Notes: a model not told the origin generated them from the sequence alone. 54,313 nucleotides of DNA from Promethearchaeota archaeon (GCA_014730165.1 WJIS01000079.1:1-54313); one strand, 5' to 3'; counted from the stretch's first letter, positions 22,136 through 33,275 are shown. Numbers and translations are program-made.

Positions 22136-22957
22136 GTGAGAAGAATTACATTTGGTAATACAAGTGAAAAGATTCCAATTTTAGGGCAAGGAACTTACGG
22201 TATATTCCCTGATCAGTCTGAAAAGAATTACGAAAATTGGAGGAAAGTATTGAGAAGAGGTATAGAATTAGGTATGACTCATATTGATACAGCAGAAATG
22301 TACGGTGATGGATATTCTGAAAAAATTGTGGGTGAGGTCGCGAAAGAATATGAGAGAGAGGATTTATTTATTACTACGAAGATGCTTCCTTCAAGAAAAA
22401 CGGACTCTCAAATGGAAAGAGCGATAAATAAGAGTTTAGAAAGATTAGACATGGATTATGTAGATCTATATCTCATACATTGGATTGAAGGAGATAGCAA
22501 TCTTAAGAAAATTATGAAGAACTTTGAAACCTTTATCAATAAAGGTAAAACAAGATATATTGGAGTAAGTAATTTCTCGGTTGATCAAGTAAAAGAAGCA
22601 CAGAAATATCTAAAAGAATACTCTTTGGAGACTAATCAGGTTAAGTTTAATATTATAATTCAAGATCAGTTAAAGAAATTTGATTATTATAAAAAAAATA
22701 ATATTACTATCACAGCGTATACACCATTAGCGAAAGGAAATTTAAATGGATTACCGAATGAAAAAATGGGGATAGTAGAAGGATTAGCAGATAAATACAA
22801 TTCAACTAAACTTCAAATCACGTTATCATGGGTAATTAATCAAAAAAATGTTATAGCAATACCTCGAACATCGAATATCAAACATTTAGAAGAAAATACA
22901 AGAGCTTCTAACATCAATCTAACAGATCGAGAAATAAAGAAATTAAGTATTAGCTAA
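22136..22957 (+). CDS. Aldo/keto reductase
   Basis: LGQGTYGI, MTHIDTAEMYGDGYSEKIVGE, ITTKMLPS, DYVDLYLIHW, RYIGVSNFS; GTG start. Confidence 0.95.
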   Translation: MRRITFGNTSEKIPILGQGTYGIFPDQSEKNYENWRKVLRRGIELGMTHIDTAEMYGDGYSEKIVGEVAKEYEREDLFITTKMLPSRKTDSQMERAINKSLERLDMDYVDLYLIHWIEGDSNLKKIMKNFETFINKGKTRYIGVSNFSVDQVKEAQKYLKEYSLETNQVKFNIIIQDQLKKFDYYKKNNITITAYTPLAKGNLNGLPNEKMGIVEGLADKYNSTKLQITLSWVINQKNVIAIPRTSNIKHLEENTRASNINLTDREIKKLSIS

Positions 22958-23000
22958 ATAATTCAAAAATGATTTTATCATTCATCGGTTTCTCAACAGA

Positions 23001-23540
23001 TTAAGCTTCTTCTTCTGGTAATTCTGATTTTTTAACTTTTTCTTTTACTTCCTTTATCTCTTTTATTTCCTCTTTATCTAATTGTTCAACGCCTTCATCA
23101 GGTTTAAAGTTCCTACCTTGATGAACAAGCTCAAAATGTGCTTTATGTTTTAAAATCTCATCATGCAAAGTTTCTAGTTCTTCATTTTCTAACATTCTAT
23201 CAAAAAACTTAATTATACTAAAATACACTTTATCTATAAATGTATCCATTTGGGAAAGCTCATAAGACAAATCTCTCAGAAAATTAAAATCAATCATCAT
23301 CTGAACCTCCTTATTCATGAACTCCTCCTCTACTTTCTTTCGAATTCTTCGTTCTTCAAAATGCGACCAAATTGTTTCATAAATGAAATAATTTATAGAT
23401 TGAACAAATTCCGTTAGGAGAGCAACCCCTCCCGCAGCAGCTAGGTCTTGAGTAGCGACATAAGCTGTTAATGTTCCAAGAACTAGAGTTATCAATCGAT
23501 ATATGACGGTCTTTAATAAACTTCTTTTCCAATCAACCAT
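23001..23540 (-). CDS. DUF2061-like membrane protein with charged C-terminal tail
   Basis: KRSLLKTVIYRLITLVLGTLTAYVATQDLAAAGGVALLTEFVQSINYFIYETIWSHF. Confidence 0.75.
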   Translation of the reverse strand: MVDWKRSLLKTVIYRLITLVLGTLTAYVATQDLAAAGGVALLTEFVQSINYFIYETIWSHFEERRIRKKVEEEFMNKEVQMMIDFNFLRDLSYELSQMDTFIDKVYFSIIKFFDRMLENEELETLHDEILKHKAHFELVHQGRNFKPDEGVEQLDKEEIKEIKEVKEKVKKSELPEEEA

Positions 23541-23561
23541 TTAAAACTCTCCCTCCATAAT

Positions 23562-25451
23562 TTATACCCCTAATGTTTTTAATTCTCTGGTATAATATAT
23601 TTGAACTAAAGCACTAAAAAATAAACTTACTCCAAGAATCAAAAAAGAACTAATTACGATCAATTCACTTCCAGCTTGACTGATATTGAAAGAGATATTT
23701 CCAATTTCAACAATATTTATTATATCACTATAGATTAAAATTGAGAGTAAAATAACAAATAATGAACCGAAGACCTGTATAATTCCCAGGAAAATATTAA
23801 AGAAATATATTAGTTTGATTTGTTTTTTTTGTAACTCTATTATTTGACCTTCACCTATGCTTATGGCTATTTTATCTTTATCAATTTTTCTTACGAAAAA
23901 ATATACAACTTCTCTTAGTGGAATTAGATCAAAAATTACAGTGATAATAGTAACTACCCCAAAAAAGATTAATATCCTAATGAGAATATCATTAAAAATA
24001 ATCTCTCCACCCGGCAAGGTCGTTGAGATGGTTCCAAAGTTATTGATAATTAGGATGATTATCGTAACAAAAACAATAGCACAGGCTTTAATTCCTGCCA
24101 ATGTTAAAACAATTGAATATCGATCTGCGATCTTTAACAGGTAATAGGCAAAACCAATCAAGAGCATTAGGATACCAACAATAATTGCAACGTCTGAAAG
24201 AATGAATGATAATACCAAGCAAATAATACCTACAATAATGGGAAGCAACGGGAAAAATGGTGCTTTAAATGGTCTATCTAGCTCCTTTCTTTTGTATCTT
24301 AAACTAACTGCGGCAAAATTTACAAAAGCTAAACCGAAGAAGTAAATGAAACTTGTCATATTTGCTGCTAAATCAATATTTGAATTTACTAATATTGTAA
24401 TAGTAATTGAGACTGCTGTAGTAACTGCTAAAGAATAGACAGGCATATTCCTTTTTTTATTCACTTTTTGTAATCTATCAGTTACATAATTATCTCTTGC
24501 TAGTGCTTGAAGAACATTTGTTGCTGAGCCTAGAGCCGCATTAATGGCAATTACTGTTGTTATAATAGCAGCAGCGCCCATTAAATAAAATCCAAAAGGA
24601 CCAAGAATATCACCTAATACATCTGCTAGCAGAATTGGTGTTCCAGTTAATCCACTACTATTTCCTCCTATATTTATTAATACTACACTAGTCATAATTA
24701 AATATATTACCGCAGTCACTCCGATTGCTAACATATTGACACGAGGGGCATTTTTCGCTCTATTTTTTAATATCGGATTCAAATGTGCCAGGTTGGATGT
24801 TATTGAAGTGTAGCTGATAAAAAGAAGAGAGAACATTTGAATAACCCCAAATGCTGTAAAATCAGATAAAAGATAACTTGGTTGATATCCTTGGGGATTT
24901 GTAAAAGGTGCGATAAAAATACCTGATAAAGTAAAAAATATAAAAATAGCGATAAATACAACAGTTAACCAGAGTAAGGATTTTATTGCTACATCTTGAT
25001 TTCTAAAATTAGTAATAGTAATTAATAACGTTGCTATAACTCCAAAAAGAGGTAATGGAACATTTATGGTGAAAATTTGGTTTATTACAAGAGCAAATGC
25101 CATTGAAGAAAATACACATGTTCCTATATTCGCTAACCATAAGAAAAAGCCTACAATGTAAGCTAATAAACCACCTAATGCCTCTTTACTAAAATTATAT
25201 GCTCCTCCGGAATAAGGGATGCTTGTAGATAATTCTGAATAATTTAAAGCAGTTAAAAAAATAAGTAGCCCTCCTAAACCTAAACTGATCAGCACTCCAG
25301 GTCCCGCTGTTTCTACCGCAGTACCTAAAAGAATAAAAATTGAGCCTCCAATTCCACAACCAATACCATAAAGAGTTCCTCGTAATATTCCTAACGGTTT
25401 TTCTGAAGATTCCTCAATTACCTTCTTTTCATTATTATTTTTTTTGCTCAA
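23562..25451 (-). CDS. APC-superfamily amino acid permease
   Basis: GILRGTLYGIGCGIGGSIFILLGTAVETAGPGVLISLGLGGLLIFLTALNYSELSTSIPYSGGAYNF. Confidence 0.92.
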   Translation of the reverse strand: MSKKNNNEKKVIEESSEKPLGILRGTLYGIGCGIGGSIFILLGTAVETAGPGVLISLGLGGLLIFLTALNYSELSTSIPYSGGAYNFSKEALGGLLAYIVGFFLWLANIGTCVFSSMAFALVINQIFTINVPLPLFGVIATLLITITNFRNQDVAIKSLLWLTVVFIAIFIFFTLSGIFIAPFTNPQGYQPSYLLSDFTAFGVIQMFSLLFISYTSITSNLAHLNPILKNRAKNAPRVNMLAIGVTAVIYLIMTSVVLINIGGNSSGLTGTPILLADVLGDILGPFGFYLMGAAAIITTVIAINAALGSATNVLQALARDNYVTDRLQKVNKKRNMPVYSLAVTTAVSITITILVNSNIDLAANMTSFIYFFGLAFVNFAAVSLRYKRKELDRPFKAPFFPLLPIIVGIICLVLSFILSDVAIIVGILMLLIGFAYYLLKIADRYSIVLTLAGIKACAIVFVTIIILIINNFGTISTTLPGGEIIFNDILIRILIFFGVVTIITVIFDLIPLREVVYFFVRKIDKDKIAISIGEGQIIELQKKQIKLIYFFNIFLGIIQVFGSLFVILLSILIYSDIINIVEIGNISFNISQAGSELIVISSFLILGVSLFFSALVQIYYTRELKTLGV

Positions 25452-25523
25452 ACTTGAACAACTTCATTTTAGTTTTTTTAATCAAACCTTTATAATGATT
25501 TTTAATGTGAATTTAATGAAAAT

Positions 25524-26960
25524 TCAAGATTTTTCGAGATGGAACACTCCGGAGACAATTGTAAGAGAGGATGCTGTTATAAGTAGCCAGATGATTATGT
25601 CCATATTAATGTCTCCCAAATTTATTAACCCCGTCAAGGAGCCAATTGCATATATTATAAAAAATATTCCCATACAAATTAAAATTCCACCAAAAAATTT
25701 AGAAAGTCGATATATTAATGAAAGGATTTCAAGCCTGTGAATTCTACTCTCTTTATCTCTAATTTCCTTTTCTTGACCTTCCAATTCTACTTTAAGTTTC
25801 TGAAATACTTCTCGAGAATCATTTATACTTTTTTCAATTGTTTCATTTGCTTTTTCAAGCTTTTCATGTTCTCTTCTTACATCTTCCAGCTTTTCTGTCA
25901 ATGCTTCTAATCTTGACTCTCTTTCACCATATTCCTTTTTCGAACGTAGAATATTATCCTTAATTTCGTTTAATCTCTCGTCATTAGCTATAATTAATTC
26001 CTCTTTCTTGGAGATCTCTTCTTCTAAGCTTTTCACTTTCTCCTTTGTATCTTGAATCCGAGATTCAATCTGTACAACTTGTTGTTGTTTCTCTGTCATT
26101 TGATATTTGTATTTTTCTAAAAGCTCTTCATAAGTTTGCCGTTGTTCTTGCATTTCAGGAAATCCTTCCTCATATTCCTTTAATTGATGGTCAATTTCAT
26201 TGATACGATTTTCTTTTTTATCCAATTGTTTATTAAGAAGTTGTAATTCATCTTCTTTAGCATCTATTAAATTGTTCGAATGTTCTAATTCCACTTTATT
26301 CTTGTCAATTGAAACTTTGATCGCTTCATTTTCAGCTTTAAAACTTTTCAATTTCTTTTCTAACGCATTTGCTTCTTCTTGCTTTTTTTCAAGAGCATTT
26401 TCGTTCTCTTCAATTTCTTGTTTAATTTTAGATAATTCATTTCTCAAGTCTTCTTTCTTGACGACTTTCTCCTTGACATCATCAGATAGAACAATTAAAT
26501 CTACTTGGCGTTGCTCATAGTTTTTCACTAATTGTTCGTTATTTTTTAAAAGCTCTTGATATTCTTCTTCTAAATTTTCCTTACTTTCCCGTATAATTTC
26601 TAATCTTTCTTCCAAGTTTTGCAATTCATCAGTTTTCCGATTATATTTCTCCTCTAATGAGGATAAAGTCTCCTGTAACCCCACTAGATATTTCTGCTTA
26701 TCATTGATTTTTTTTGTAATAGTTTCAATCTGAGATTTTGCTTCTTGAATCTCTTTATTTAATTCTTGTACTGTTTGGTCGTCAATATCTTTTTTTTCAA
26801 TACCTTTTTCAATCGCTTCAATACTATTCTCAAAGGTTCTTAGATTTTTGTCAATTATATCTCTTGAATCCTTAGCTTTTGTAAGAAGTTCTTTATCAAC
26901 CTTTTCTAATTCCTTTTCTAATTTATTATTTTTCTCGTTTCCACCATTCTCATCTGTCAT
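25524..26960 (-). CDS. Long coiled-coil protein with C-terminal transmembrane hairpin
   Basis: about 400 aa of continuous heptad-type sequence followed by two hydrophobic segments (FFGGILICMGIFFIIYAIGSL; IIIWLLITASSLTIVSGV). Confidence 0.75.
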   Translation of the reverse strand: MTDENGGNEKNNKLEKELEKVDKELLTKAKDSRDIIDKNLRTFENSIEAIEKGIEKKDIDDQTVQELNKEIQEAKSQIETITKKINDKQKYLVGLQETLSSLEEKYNRKTDELQNLEERLEIIRESKENLEEEYQELLKNNEQLVKNYEQRQVDLIVLSDDVKEKVVKKEDLRNELSKIKQEIEENENALEKKQEEANALEKKLKSFKAENEAIKVSIDKNKVELEHSNNLIDAKEDELQLLNKQLDKKENRINEIDHQLKEYEEGFPEMQEQRQTYEELLEKYKYQMTEKQQQVVQIESRIQDTKEKVKSLEEEISKKEELIIANDERLNEIKDNILRSKKEYGERESRLEALTEKLEDVRREHEKLEKANETIEKSINDSREVFQKLKVELEGQEKEIRDKESRIHRLEILSLIYRLSKFFGGILICMGIFFIIYAIGSLTGLINLGDINMDIIIWLLITASSLTIVSGVFHLEKS

Positions 26961-27412
26961 TTTATTTAAACTCTGGATTATATGATTTTATGGAATATTG
27001 TCAATAAATAATTGAATTTAAAATTTTTAAAAATTGTCTTTATATAAATATAAAAAACAGATCTTTTGCCTAGATGAATCTTTGATTAAAAGAGTATTAT
27101 AAAATATAGATCTTTGATTCATAATAACCATCTGCTTAATTAAATCCTTAAGAATTAATACTTATTCTATTTTTTAAACTTTTATTTTTTAAATTTTTCA
27201 TTCGACAAAAGTTCGATTTTGGATTAGTATTACTATCTTTCTAATTAAAATATATTTATAATGATTTATTCAATACCGTAGATAATCAAATCTTCAAAAC
27301 TAAATTAAATTATTGATAATTTTAATCAGAATTTTAGAACTATTCAAGAATCTAAATTGAGTTCTTTGTTTGGATTTTTAAAAATAATAATATTATCAAT
27401 AGTAAATTGGCT

Positions 27413-28903
27413 TCAAATTTCATTGTAAAGTTTTACATTAATAAATATCGAAAAAGATCGTGGACCAAATGTGACCATAATATAATAGTTTTCTCTTCCT
27501 CCAATATCTAACTTTCCGTCAATAACTGGCAGTATTAGTTGTCGATTCCCATATGTAGTAGCTAGATCATGGTCTAAACGATTAAAATCTGCTCTGTTTT
27601 CTAATGCTCGTACCGTGTGAAAATTTTCTCCGCAATCTTCCCGAGATATTTCTGCAAACTTATAGTGCAAATCTAAATAGTTTCCATATTCATGCTCATT
27701 TACAATCAGTGAAGTAGTAGTATGATAGGATCTAATAAAAACCTCCCCATTTTTGTTTGTATTTTCACGACTAATTGTATCCTTAAGAAGATCTTTGATA
27801 ATATCGGTTAAAAATATTAATTGAGTAATGCTATAACTTCGCAATTTTAATTTATATCGACAAATTGTTTCGTTTTGGGTTTTAATGGCTTTTTCTTCTT
27901 GGATACTAATTAATGGGTTAAATAGACTAAAGTTTGTTTTTAAGTCTTTTTTTGCAATATTTAAATTCAATCTATTCCCATTTCTAAATGCCCATGTTCG
28001 CAATAAACATTTCTCAGCAAATGATAGATTCTCTGTTGCTTCCCAGAAACCTCTAACGATCTGAGAGATTTCTAAAGTTGGACTCGCACTTCCAATAAGA
28101 AGTCTATGCCATGAATTCTGTATAAATCCTTTCAATTTAAATAATTTTAAGAAACAATCTTTTGGAGTCATCCCTCCAAAAGTCCTGGGATCAATTTCTA
28201 TCCATATATTGTTAAAGTATTTTAAAAGTTGATAAAAAATCTCGATATCACCGGAGATATCTAAACCACTTAATATAAAAATATTTTCGGGATATTTTGA
28301 AATAAAGGAATGGATAGCTTCCTGTGTAAGTATATTATCGTGATAATCTTGAAAGTATGAATTACATAAATCAATTTTCATAATTAGATTATTTTCCTTT
28401 GCATAATCTAATATATTTCGTAAATTTGGGTTTTTATCATTTAAATTCAAATTGGAGTATGCGGGATAAATCGCAAATCCTATAATATTACAACATTGTT
28501 GATATTCTATAACTTTTGAGATTATAGTTTCTGCTTTTTGATCTTCCGAGAGATCAAACGAAAGGATAACTTTGAACAATGAAGGATCGATTTTAGCTAT
28601 CCGAATAGCGTCTTCATTCTCTATGCCATAATCTCTTCCCAAGTTCATAGCCTGAAGATAAACTGATTCTATCTGTGCACAATTAATTTCAACCTTAAAA
28701 TCCTCAAGAGTAATCTTTCTTCTATAGAAATATGGATGATTCTGTTTATTCTTCAAATTTAAAAGTCTTTTCAGTTTTTCTGATTTCCCCTTAGATTCAA
28801 AAATAGGCCAAACTAAGCTATCTATCTGTGGATATAAGAAAGCATTAGCAAATTTCTCACCAAATATACAAGAGAAATCGGGTTGATATAATCTTTCCAA
28901 CAT
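27413..28903 (-). CDS. Amidohydrolase-like TIM-barrel domain fused to C-terminal UPF0047/YjbQ domain
   Basis: C-terminal FIRSYHTTTSLIVNEHEYGNYLDL..FHTVRALENRADFNRLDHDLATTYGNRQLILPVIDGKLDIGGRENYYIMVTFGPRSFSIFI is YjbQ-like; N-terminal part resembles amidohydrolase barrel. Confidence 0.72.
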   Translation of the reverse strand: MLERLYQPDFSCIFGEKFANAFLYPQIDSLVWPIFESKGKSEKLKRLLNLKNKQNHPYFYRRKITLEDFKVEINCAQIESVYLQAMNLGRDYGIENEDAIRIAKIDPSLFKVILSFDLSEDQKAETIISKVIEYQQCCNIIGFAIYPAYSNLNLNDKNPNLRNILDYAKENNLIMKIDLCNSYFQDYHDNILTQEAIHSFISKYPENIFILSGLDISGDIEIFYQLLKYFNNIWIEIDPRTFGGMTPKDCFLKLFKLKGFIQNSWHRLLIGSASPTLEISQIVRGFWEATENLSFAEKCLLRTWAFRNGNRLNLNIAKKDLKTNFSLFNPLISIQEEKAIKTQNETICRYKLKLRSYSITQLIFLTDIIKDLLKDTISRENTNKNGEVFIRSYHTTTSLIVNEHEYGNYLDLHYKFAEISREDCGENFHTVRALENRADFNRLDHDLATTYGNRQLILPVIDGKLDIGGRENYYIMVTFGPRSFSIFINVKLYNEI

Positions 28904-29090
28904 AATTGATCTAATTTTAATTCTGTTTAATAGTTTAGCTTAACAATGTCTTTATGATTCTTATTAAATTATATTAGATTCGTGATAATTAATTAATTGA
29001 AATTTTAAAATTAGATGAGATGCTTAATTATATAAATCGGGATAGATAGCCGAAATAGCGATCAACTAATAAAAGAAAAACATTAATCAA

Positions 29091-31073
29091 ATGTTTACTA
29101 ACAAGAATATTGAAAGAATTCAAAAGAATAAACCAATCTTTATTAAACCCAATATTGGACAACCTATCCTTCTTAATTTACAGGAAGAGATCGAATCAAA
29201 TGGAAAATCATCTAATAATATAGATTTTGATTTATTTGGTTTATATGTTTCTAAAATTGATATTAATGAAGTAATGAAGAATTTAGAGGATAATGTCTAT
29301 TTACAACCAGTTTTAGCTGGAAAAGGAGAATTTAATGAGAGAAGAGGAAAACTAATAAAACTTTCAATTCTAAAGGTGAGTAAAGTATTATCCCCTAATT
29401 TAAAGAAAAAAGTATATCCTACGGAAAATAGTTGTGAAATATGGGATATTTATCATAACATTCGGAAAGGAGGGTTTAAAAAATCCAGGAGAGATACCCT
29501 TTTTAAATGTGAAGTAAGTTTTCGTGTACCTAATGATTTAGCTGATCTTATAGATGAATTTAATGTAATTTTATTTGACTTAATCGTATATTTTAATAAT
29601 CACAAACAGAAACGAGTTAATTATCATAGTATAGCATTGTTTAATAAAAGTTGGGAGAATTTTCGTTTTATTCACGCAACAGATACACATATAGCTAGAA
29701 GGAATGATTTTATATATAAATTTTTGAAAAAGGAGAAAAATAAGAAGAAGAATGATAATCAATTAGGAACTGAAGATCTTAATCACGAGGTTTTGGAATA
29801 TGATTTTGAATTTGAAGAGGAATTTCAGCATGAAAATCTGGAAATATTTAGACATGGTAAGTTTAACTTTAATTATAATTTAAGATTGTTTATCTCAAAA
29901 GTAAATAAGCTTTGTTCGAATGGAAAACTTGATTTTATTGTCTTAACTGGTGATATTGTAGATTTTGTTGATACAGCGAATACGGATGAGTATTATGATA
30001 ACAATTTTCAGTTTTTTTTGGATATTCTTTTAGGCATACAACGTGAATTAAAAGTTGAAATACCAGAGCATATTAATAAAGAAGAGCTACTAGTACCGAT
30101 ATTTACTATTGTAGGAAATCATGATTATAGAAAGGGATATTATAGCATTAAAACGGGTATTATTTATAAAAAATTTGGGCTGGAAAAGAAAGATGTTAAG
30201 AATTATAAAGATGATAAATATTTCAATTATTTTCGATCTATGTATTCAAGAACTAAATTCCTAGAAGATTACTTCAAATTCATAAATCCAAACCGTAATT
30301 TCAAAATTGATATCGGAAAGGACTATTCACTTATATTCTTGGATACTGGAATTGATTCCATAGCAAATTTATTTGGTTTAATGAGAAGTGCACCAAGTAC
30401 TAGAGGATTAAAAGATTATCAAATAGAATCGTTACGAAATTATATCATCCAATCTCAAAATAGAAATGTGATAGTGTTTATGCATACTCCTCCTCTTTCC
30501 CCTAATTTAGGTCCTTGGAAAAAATGGAGACTTAGAAAAAGATTTGGATTGAAACGAAAGGTCGAATGGTATGATTTTTATGAACAAAATATTGAAAAAT
30601 ATACAGGAAGTAAAAGGATAGACTCAATATTATATTTTAAATATCAAACTATTATGTATAATTGGGACATATTGATGGAAATTTTATCGGGCTCAGATAA
30701 AATAATTAGAAGAAAGATTGATTTGGTATTCTGTGGACACACTCACACCTTAAAAGAATTTCGCATTAGAGAAGCGAAAGAGGCGGAGAAACAGAAAGTT
30801 AATTTGGGGTTTTATTTTATTCCATTTTATTTAAAGGGACCTTGCAAGATATATACTAATCGATATAGGGATATTATTAAAAAATTTGATAATATTTTAG
30901 ATTTGAAAAGCTGGTTTGATGCTAAAAAACCATTCATATTTCAAACACAAGGATTGGGACCCTTATCATCTAAATTTAAAGTCAAGTCTCCTGGATTTAG
31001 ACTTGTCACAATAAAAAAAAACCAAGTGGTTAATATAGCCGTTTATTCAATGCAAATAAAATCTAAAGAATAA
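29091..31073 (+). CDS. Calcineurin-like metallophosphoesterase
   Basis: FIHATDTHIARR, VLTGDIVDF, VGNHDYRKG, VFMHTPPLSP, VFCGHTHTLKE. Confidence 0.88.
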   Translation: MFTNKNIERIQKNKPIFIKPNIGQPILLNLQEEIESNGKSSNNIDFDLFGLYVSKIDINEVMKNLEDNVYLQPVLAGKGEFNERRGKLIKLSILKVSKVLSPNLKKKVYPTENSCEIWDIYHNIRKGGFKKSRRDTLFKCEVSFRVPNDLADLIDEFNVILFDLIVYFNNHKQKRVNYHSIALFNKSWENFRFIHATDTHIARRNDFIYKFLKKEKNKKKNDNQLGTEDLNHEVLEYDFEFEEEFQHENLEIFRHGKFNFNYNLRLFISKVNKLCSNGKLDFIVLTGDIVDFVDTANTDEYYDNNFQFFLDILLGIQRELKVEIPEHINKEELLVPIFTIVGNHDYRKGYYSIKTGIIYKKFGLEKKDVKNYKDDKYFNYFRSMYSRTKFLEDYFKFINPNRNFKIDIGKDYSLIFLDTGIDSIANLFGLMRSAPSTRGLKDYQIESLRNYIIQSQNRNVIVFMHTPPLSPNLGPWKKWRLRKRFGLKRKVEWYDFYEQNIEKYTGSKRIDSILYFKYQTIMYNWDILMEILSGSDKIIRRKIDLVFCGHTHTLKEFRIREAKEAEKQKVNLGFYFIPFYLKGPCKIYTNRYRDIIKKFDNILDLKSWFDAKKPFIFQTQGLGPLSSKFKVKSPGFRLVTIKKNQVVNIAVYSMQIKSKE

Positions 31074-31080
31074 TGAATCT

Positions 31081-32043
31081 TTATTTCTTGTTTATTAACT
31101 TAATTACTTCTTCATATGTTGTATCTGACATAGGTCCAAAAAACTCAACTTTGAGAGCACCAGCTGCATTTGCAAATTTTCCTGTTTTTTCTAAATCCCA
31201 ATTGAGTAAATACCCAACTATAAATGCTCCACCAAAAGCATCTCCCGCTCCTGTTGGATCAACCTCTTCAACTTTAAACGATGGAACCTCGATTCCATCA
31301 ATGATTTCCGAGCTGAAAATTTTACATCCCTTATTACCCCGTTTCAAAACAACTATTTCTGGTCCATGATTGAGTAATTGTTTACATGCTTCCTCTCCTC
31401 CCTCAATTCTAGCTAACATTTCAGCCTCTTCCCCACTAGGAAGTAATATCGTCGTATCTTTTAGTACAGGTTCACAAATTTCTATAATCTTATCTATTTC
31501 CATCATCTCGGGACGGAGGTTTGGATCAAAAGAGATGATAACTTCTGGATTTGCCGTCTTAGCTATTCTAATAGCTTTATAACATGCTTCTTTAGAGTGT
31601 TCACTAATAGAAAGAGCACTCCCCATAATATGCAAGCATTGAATATTCTTAAAATAATCTGAGTTAACATCATCTGGATGTGTAGCTCCTGCTGCTCCCG
31701 CTGCGAAGATGAATTTACGAGATCCATCCGAATTATATTGATTAAACGCTATACCTGTAGTTTGTGTATTATCTACACGTATTTGGGAAATATCAACATT
31801 ATCCTTTTTGAATTTGTTTATGATACAAGAACCAAATTCATCATTTCCAATTACACCTACGAATCCAGTTGATAAATTATATGGTTTCGATAATCGAGCA
31901 GCGGAATCTATAAAGTTAGCTGGTGCTCCGCTTGGGAATGGCCCTCTATAGGTTCTCCCAACCTCTCTATGAGGGATATCTATTTCAGTTCTCATTATCT
32001 CAACGAGAAGTTCTCCTAAACATAAAATTTCCGGAGCTGTCAT
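31081..32043 (-). CDS. PfkB-family carbohydrate kinase
   Basis: ILCLGELLVEIM, FPSGAPANFIDSAARLS, VGVIGNDEFG, SFDPNLRPEM, VDPTGAGDAFGGAFIVGYL. Confidence 0.95.
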   Translation of the reverse strand: MTAPEILCLGELLVEIMRTEIDIPHREVGRTYRGPFPSGAPANFIDSAARLSKPYNLSTGFVGVIGNDEFGSCIINKFKKDNVDISQIRVDNTQTTGIAFNQYNSDGSRKFIFAAGAAGATHPDDVNSDYFKNIQCLHIMGSALSISEHSKEACYKAIRIAKTANPEVIISFDPNLRPEMMEIDKIIEICEPVLKDTTILLPSGEEAEMLARIEGGEEACKQLLNHGPEIVVLKRGNKGCKIFSSEIIDGIEVPSFKVEEVDPTGAGDAFGGAFIVGYLLNWDLEKTGKFANAAGALKVEFFGPMSDTTYEEVIKLINKK

Positions 32044-32333
32044 TATTTTAATCTATACTTTATGTATTTTTTTAATTCATATATTCTTTAATATAGTTTT
32101 AGTATTTATTGTATTCTTTAAAGCATTTATCAGTTTAGAAAGTTTCAATTTAAGAATTATAAATGAATTTATAAGTTAGAAATTTTGTTTTCTTCCTAAT
32201 TTGATCAGGACAACCTTTTAAGTAATAATAACTAGCAAGCTATTGAATTAAGTCTAAGAAAAAAAGAGGATACTATATTAATATATTGAAATAACGTAGA
32301 TATATTAAGAAACAAAAATAATGATAAAAAAAT

Positions 32334-33275
32334 ATGATAGTAGATTCTCACGTTCATTTGTTCTTTGAAAAAAGTGATCCTGAGGAATTTTTTATAGGTT
32401 GTTCCACTGCGGGAGTATCTATATTCGGTAAAAATAAACCTTTAGATGAAAGACAAGATCCAGAACAACTCTATGAACAACAACTCGATATCCTTTCAGA
32501 TAAAGACGGATCAAGATTAATTGGTGAAATGGATAAAGCTAAAATTGATAAAGCAATTTTATTACCTTTGGATTTTTGGTTAAAATATCCTAAATCTGAC
32601 CATCAAGGGATTTCAATAAAAGAAAAAAACAAAATATATAGTGATGTAGTTAAAAAATATCCAGATCGATTTAAAACATATTTTGGAATTGATCCAAGAC
32701 GAAAAGACGCAATAAAGTTATTGAATGAAGCTATGAAAAAGTGGGAACCCGTAGGATTAAAAATACATCCTACTGCTGGTTTCTACCCCGATAATGCAAT
32801 ATGCTTTCCACTTTATGAGACGGCTATAGATTATGGAATACCAATTTTGATCCATAGCGGACAAGAACCCGCACCGATGGAAGCTAAATGGAGCCATCCA
32901 ATGTATATAGATACAGTTGCTGCTAATTATCCCGAGGCAACAATTATTATTGCTCATTGTGGACATGGATGGTGGCGGCAAGCTTTAGATATCGCGATAA
33001 TGAAACCCAACATTTATGTTGATTTTTCTGGATGGCAACCATTATTTAATTTAAATCCCCACTATTTTTGGGAACCCTTAAGGTTCGCCATAGACACCTT
33101 AGGTCCTTGGAGAGTTTTATTTGGGTCTGATGGGAGTATGCTTGATGTGTTTCTCTCACCCAAAAAATGGGCAAAAGTTATAGCAAATCCGTCAAGAACA
33201 ACTGAAATTAATTTTACTCAAGCGGAAATAGAGATCTTCATGGGTAAAGCCGCTCAAAAATTATATAATCTATAA
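32334..33275 (+). CDS. Amidohydrolase (Amidohydro_2-like)
   Basis: MIVDSHVHLFF, GLKIHPTAGFYPDN, PILIHSGQEP, TIIIAHCGHGWW, RVLFGSDGSM. Confidence 0.9.
   Translation: MIVDSHVHLFFEKSDPEEFFIGCSTAGVSIFGKNKPLDERQDPEQLYEQQLDILSDKDGSRLIGEMDKAKIDKAILLPLDFWLKYPKSDHQGISIKEKNKIYSDVVKKYPDRFKTYFGIDPRRKDAIKLLNEAMKKWEPVGLKIHPTAGFYPDNAICFPLYETAIDYGIPILIHSGQEPAPMEAKWSHPMYIDTVAANYPEATIIIAHCGHGWWRQALDIAIMKPNIYVDFSGWQPLFNLNPHYFWEPLRFAIDTLGPWRVLFGSDGSMLDVFLSPKKWAKVIANPSRTTEINFTQAEIEIFMGKAAQKLYNL

Noticed and set aside
23857-24144. Plus-strand 95-aa ORF
   Set aside because: Antisense to the APC permease; hydrophobic character is the mirror of the TM-coding strand
26200-26520. Plus-strand 106-aa Ser/Leu/Phe-rich ORF
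   Set aside because: Antisense to the coiled-coil gene; composition is the complement of Glu/Lys-rich codons
31073-31872. Three plus-strand ORFs
   Set aside because: Antisense to a clear PfkB kinase gene
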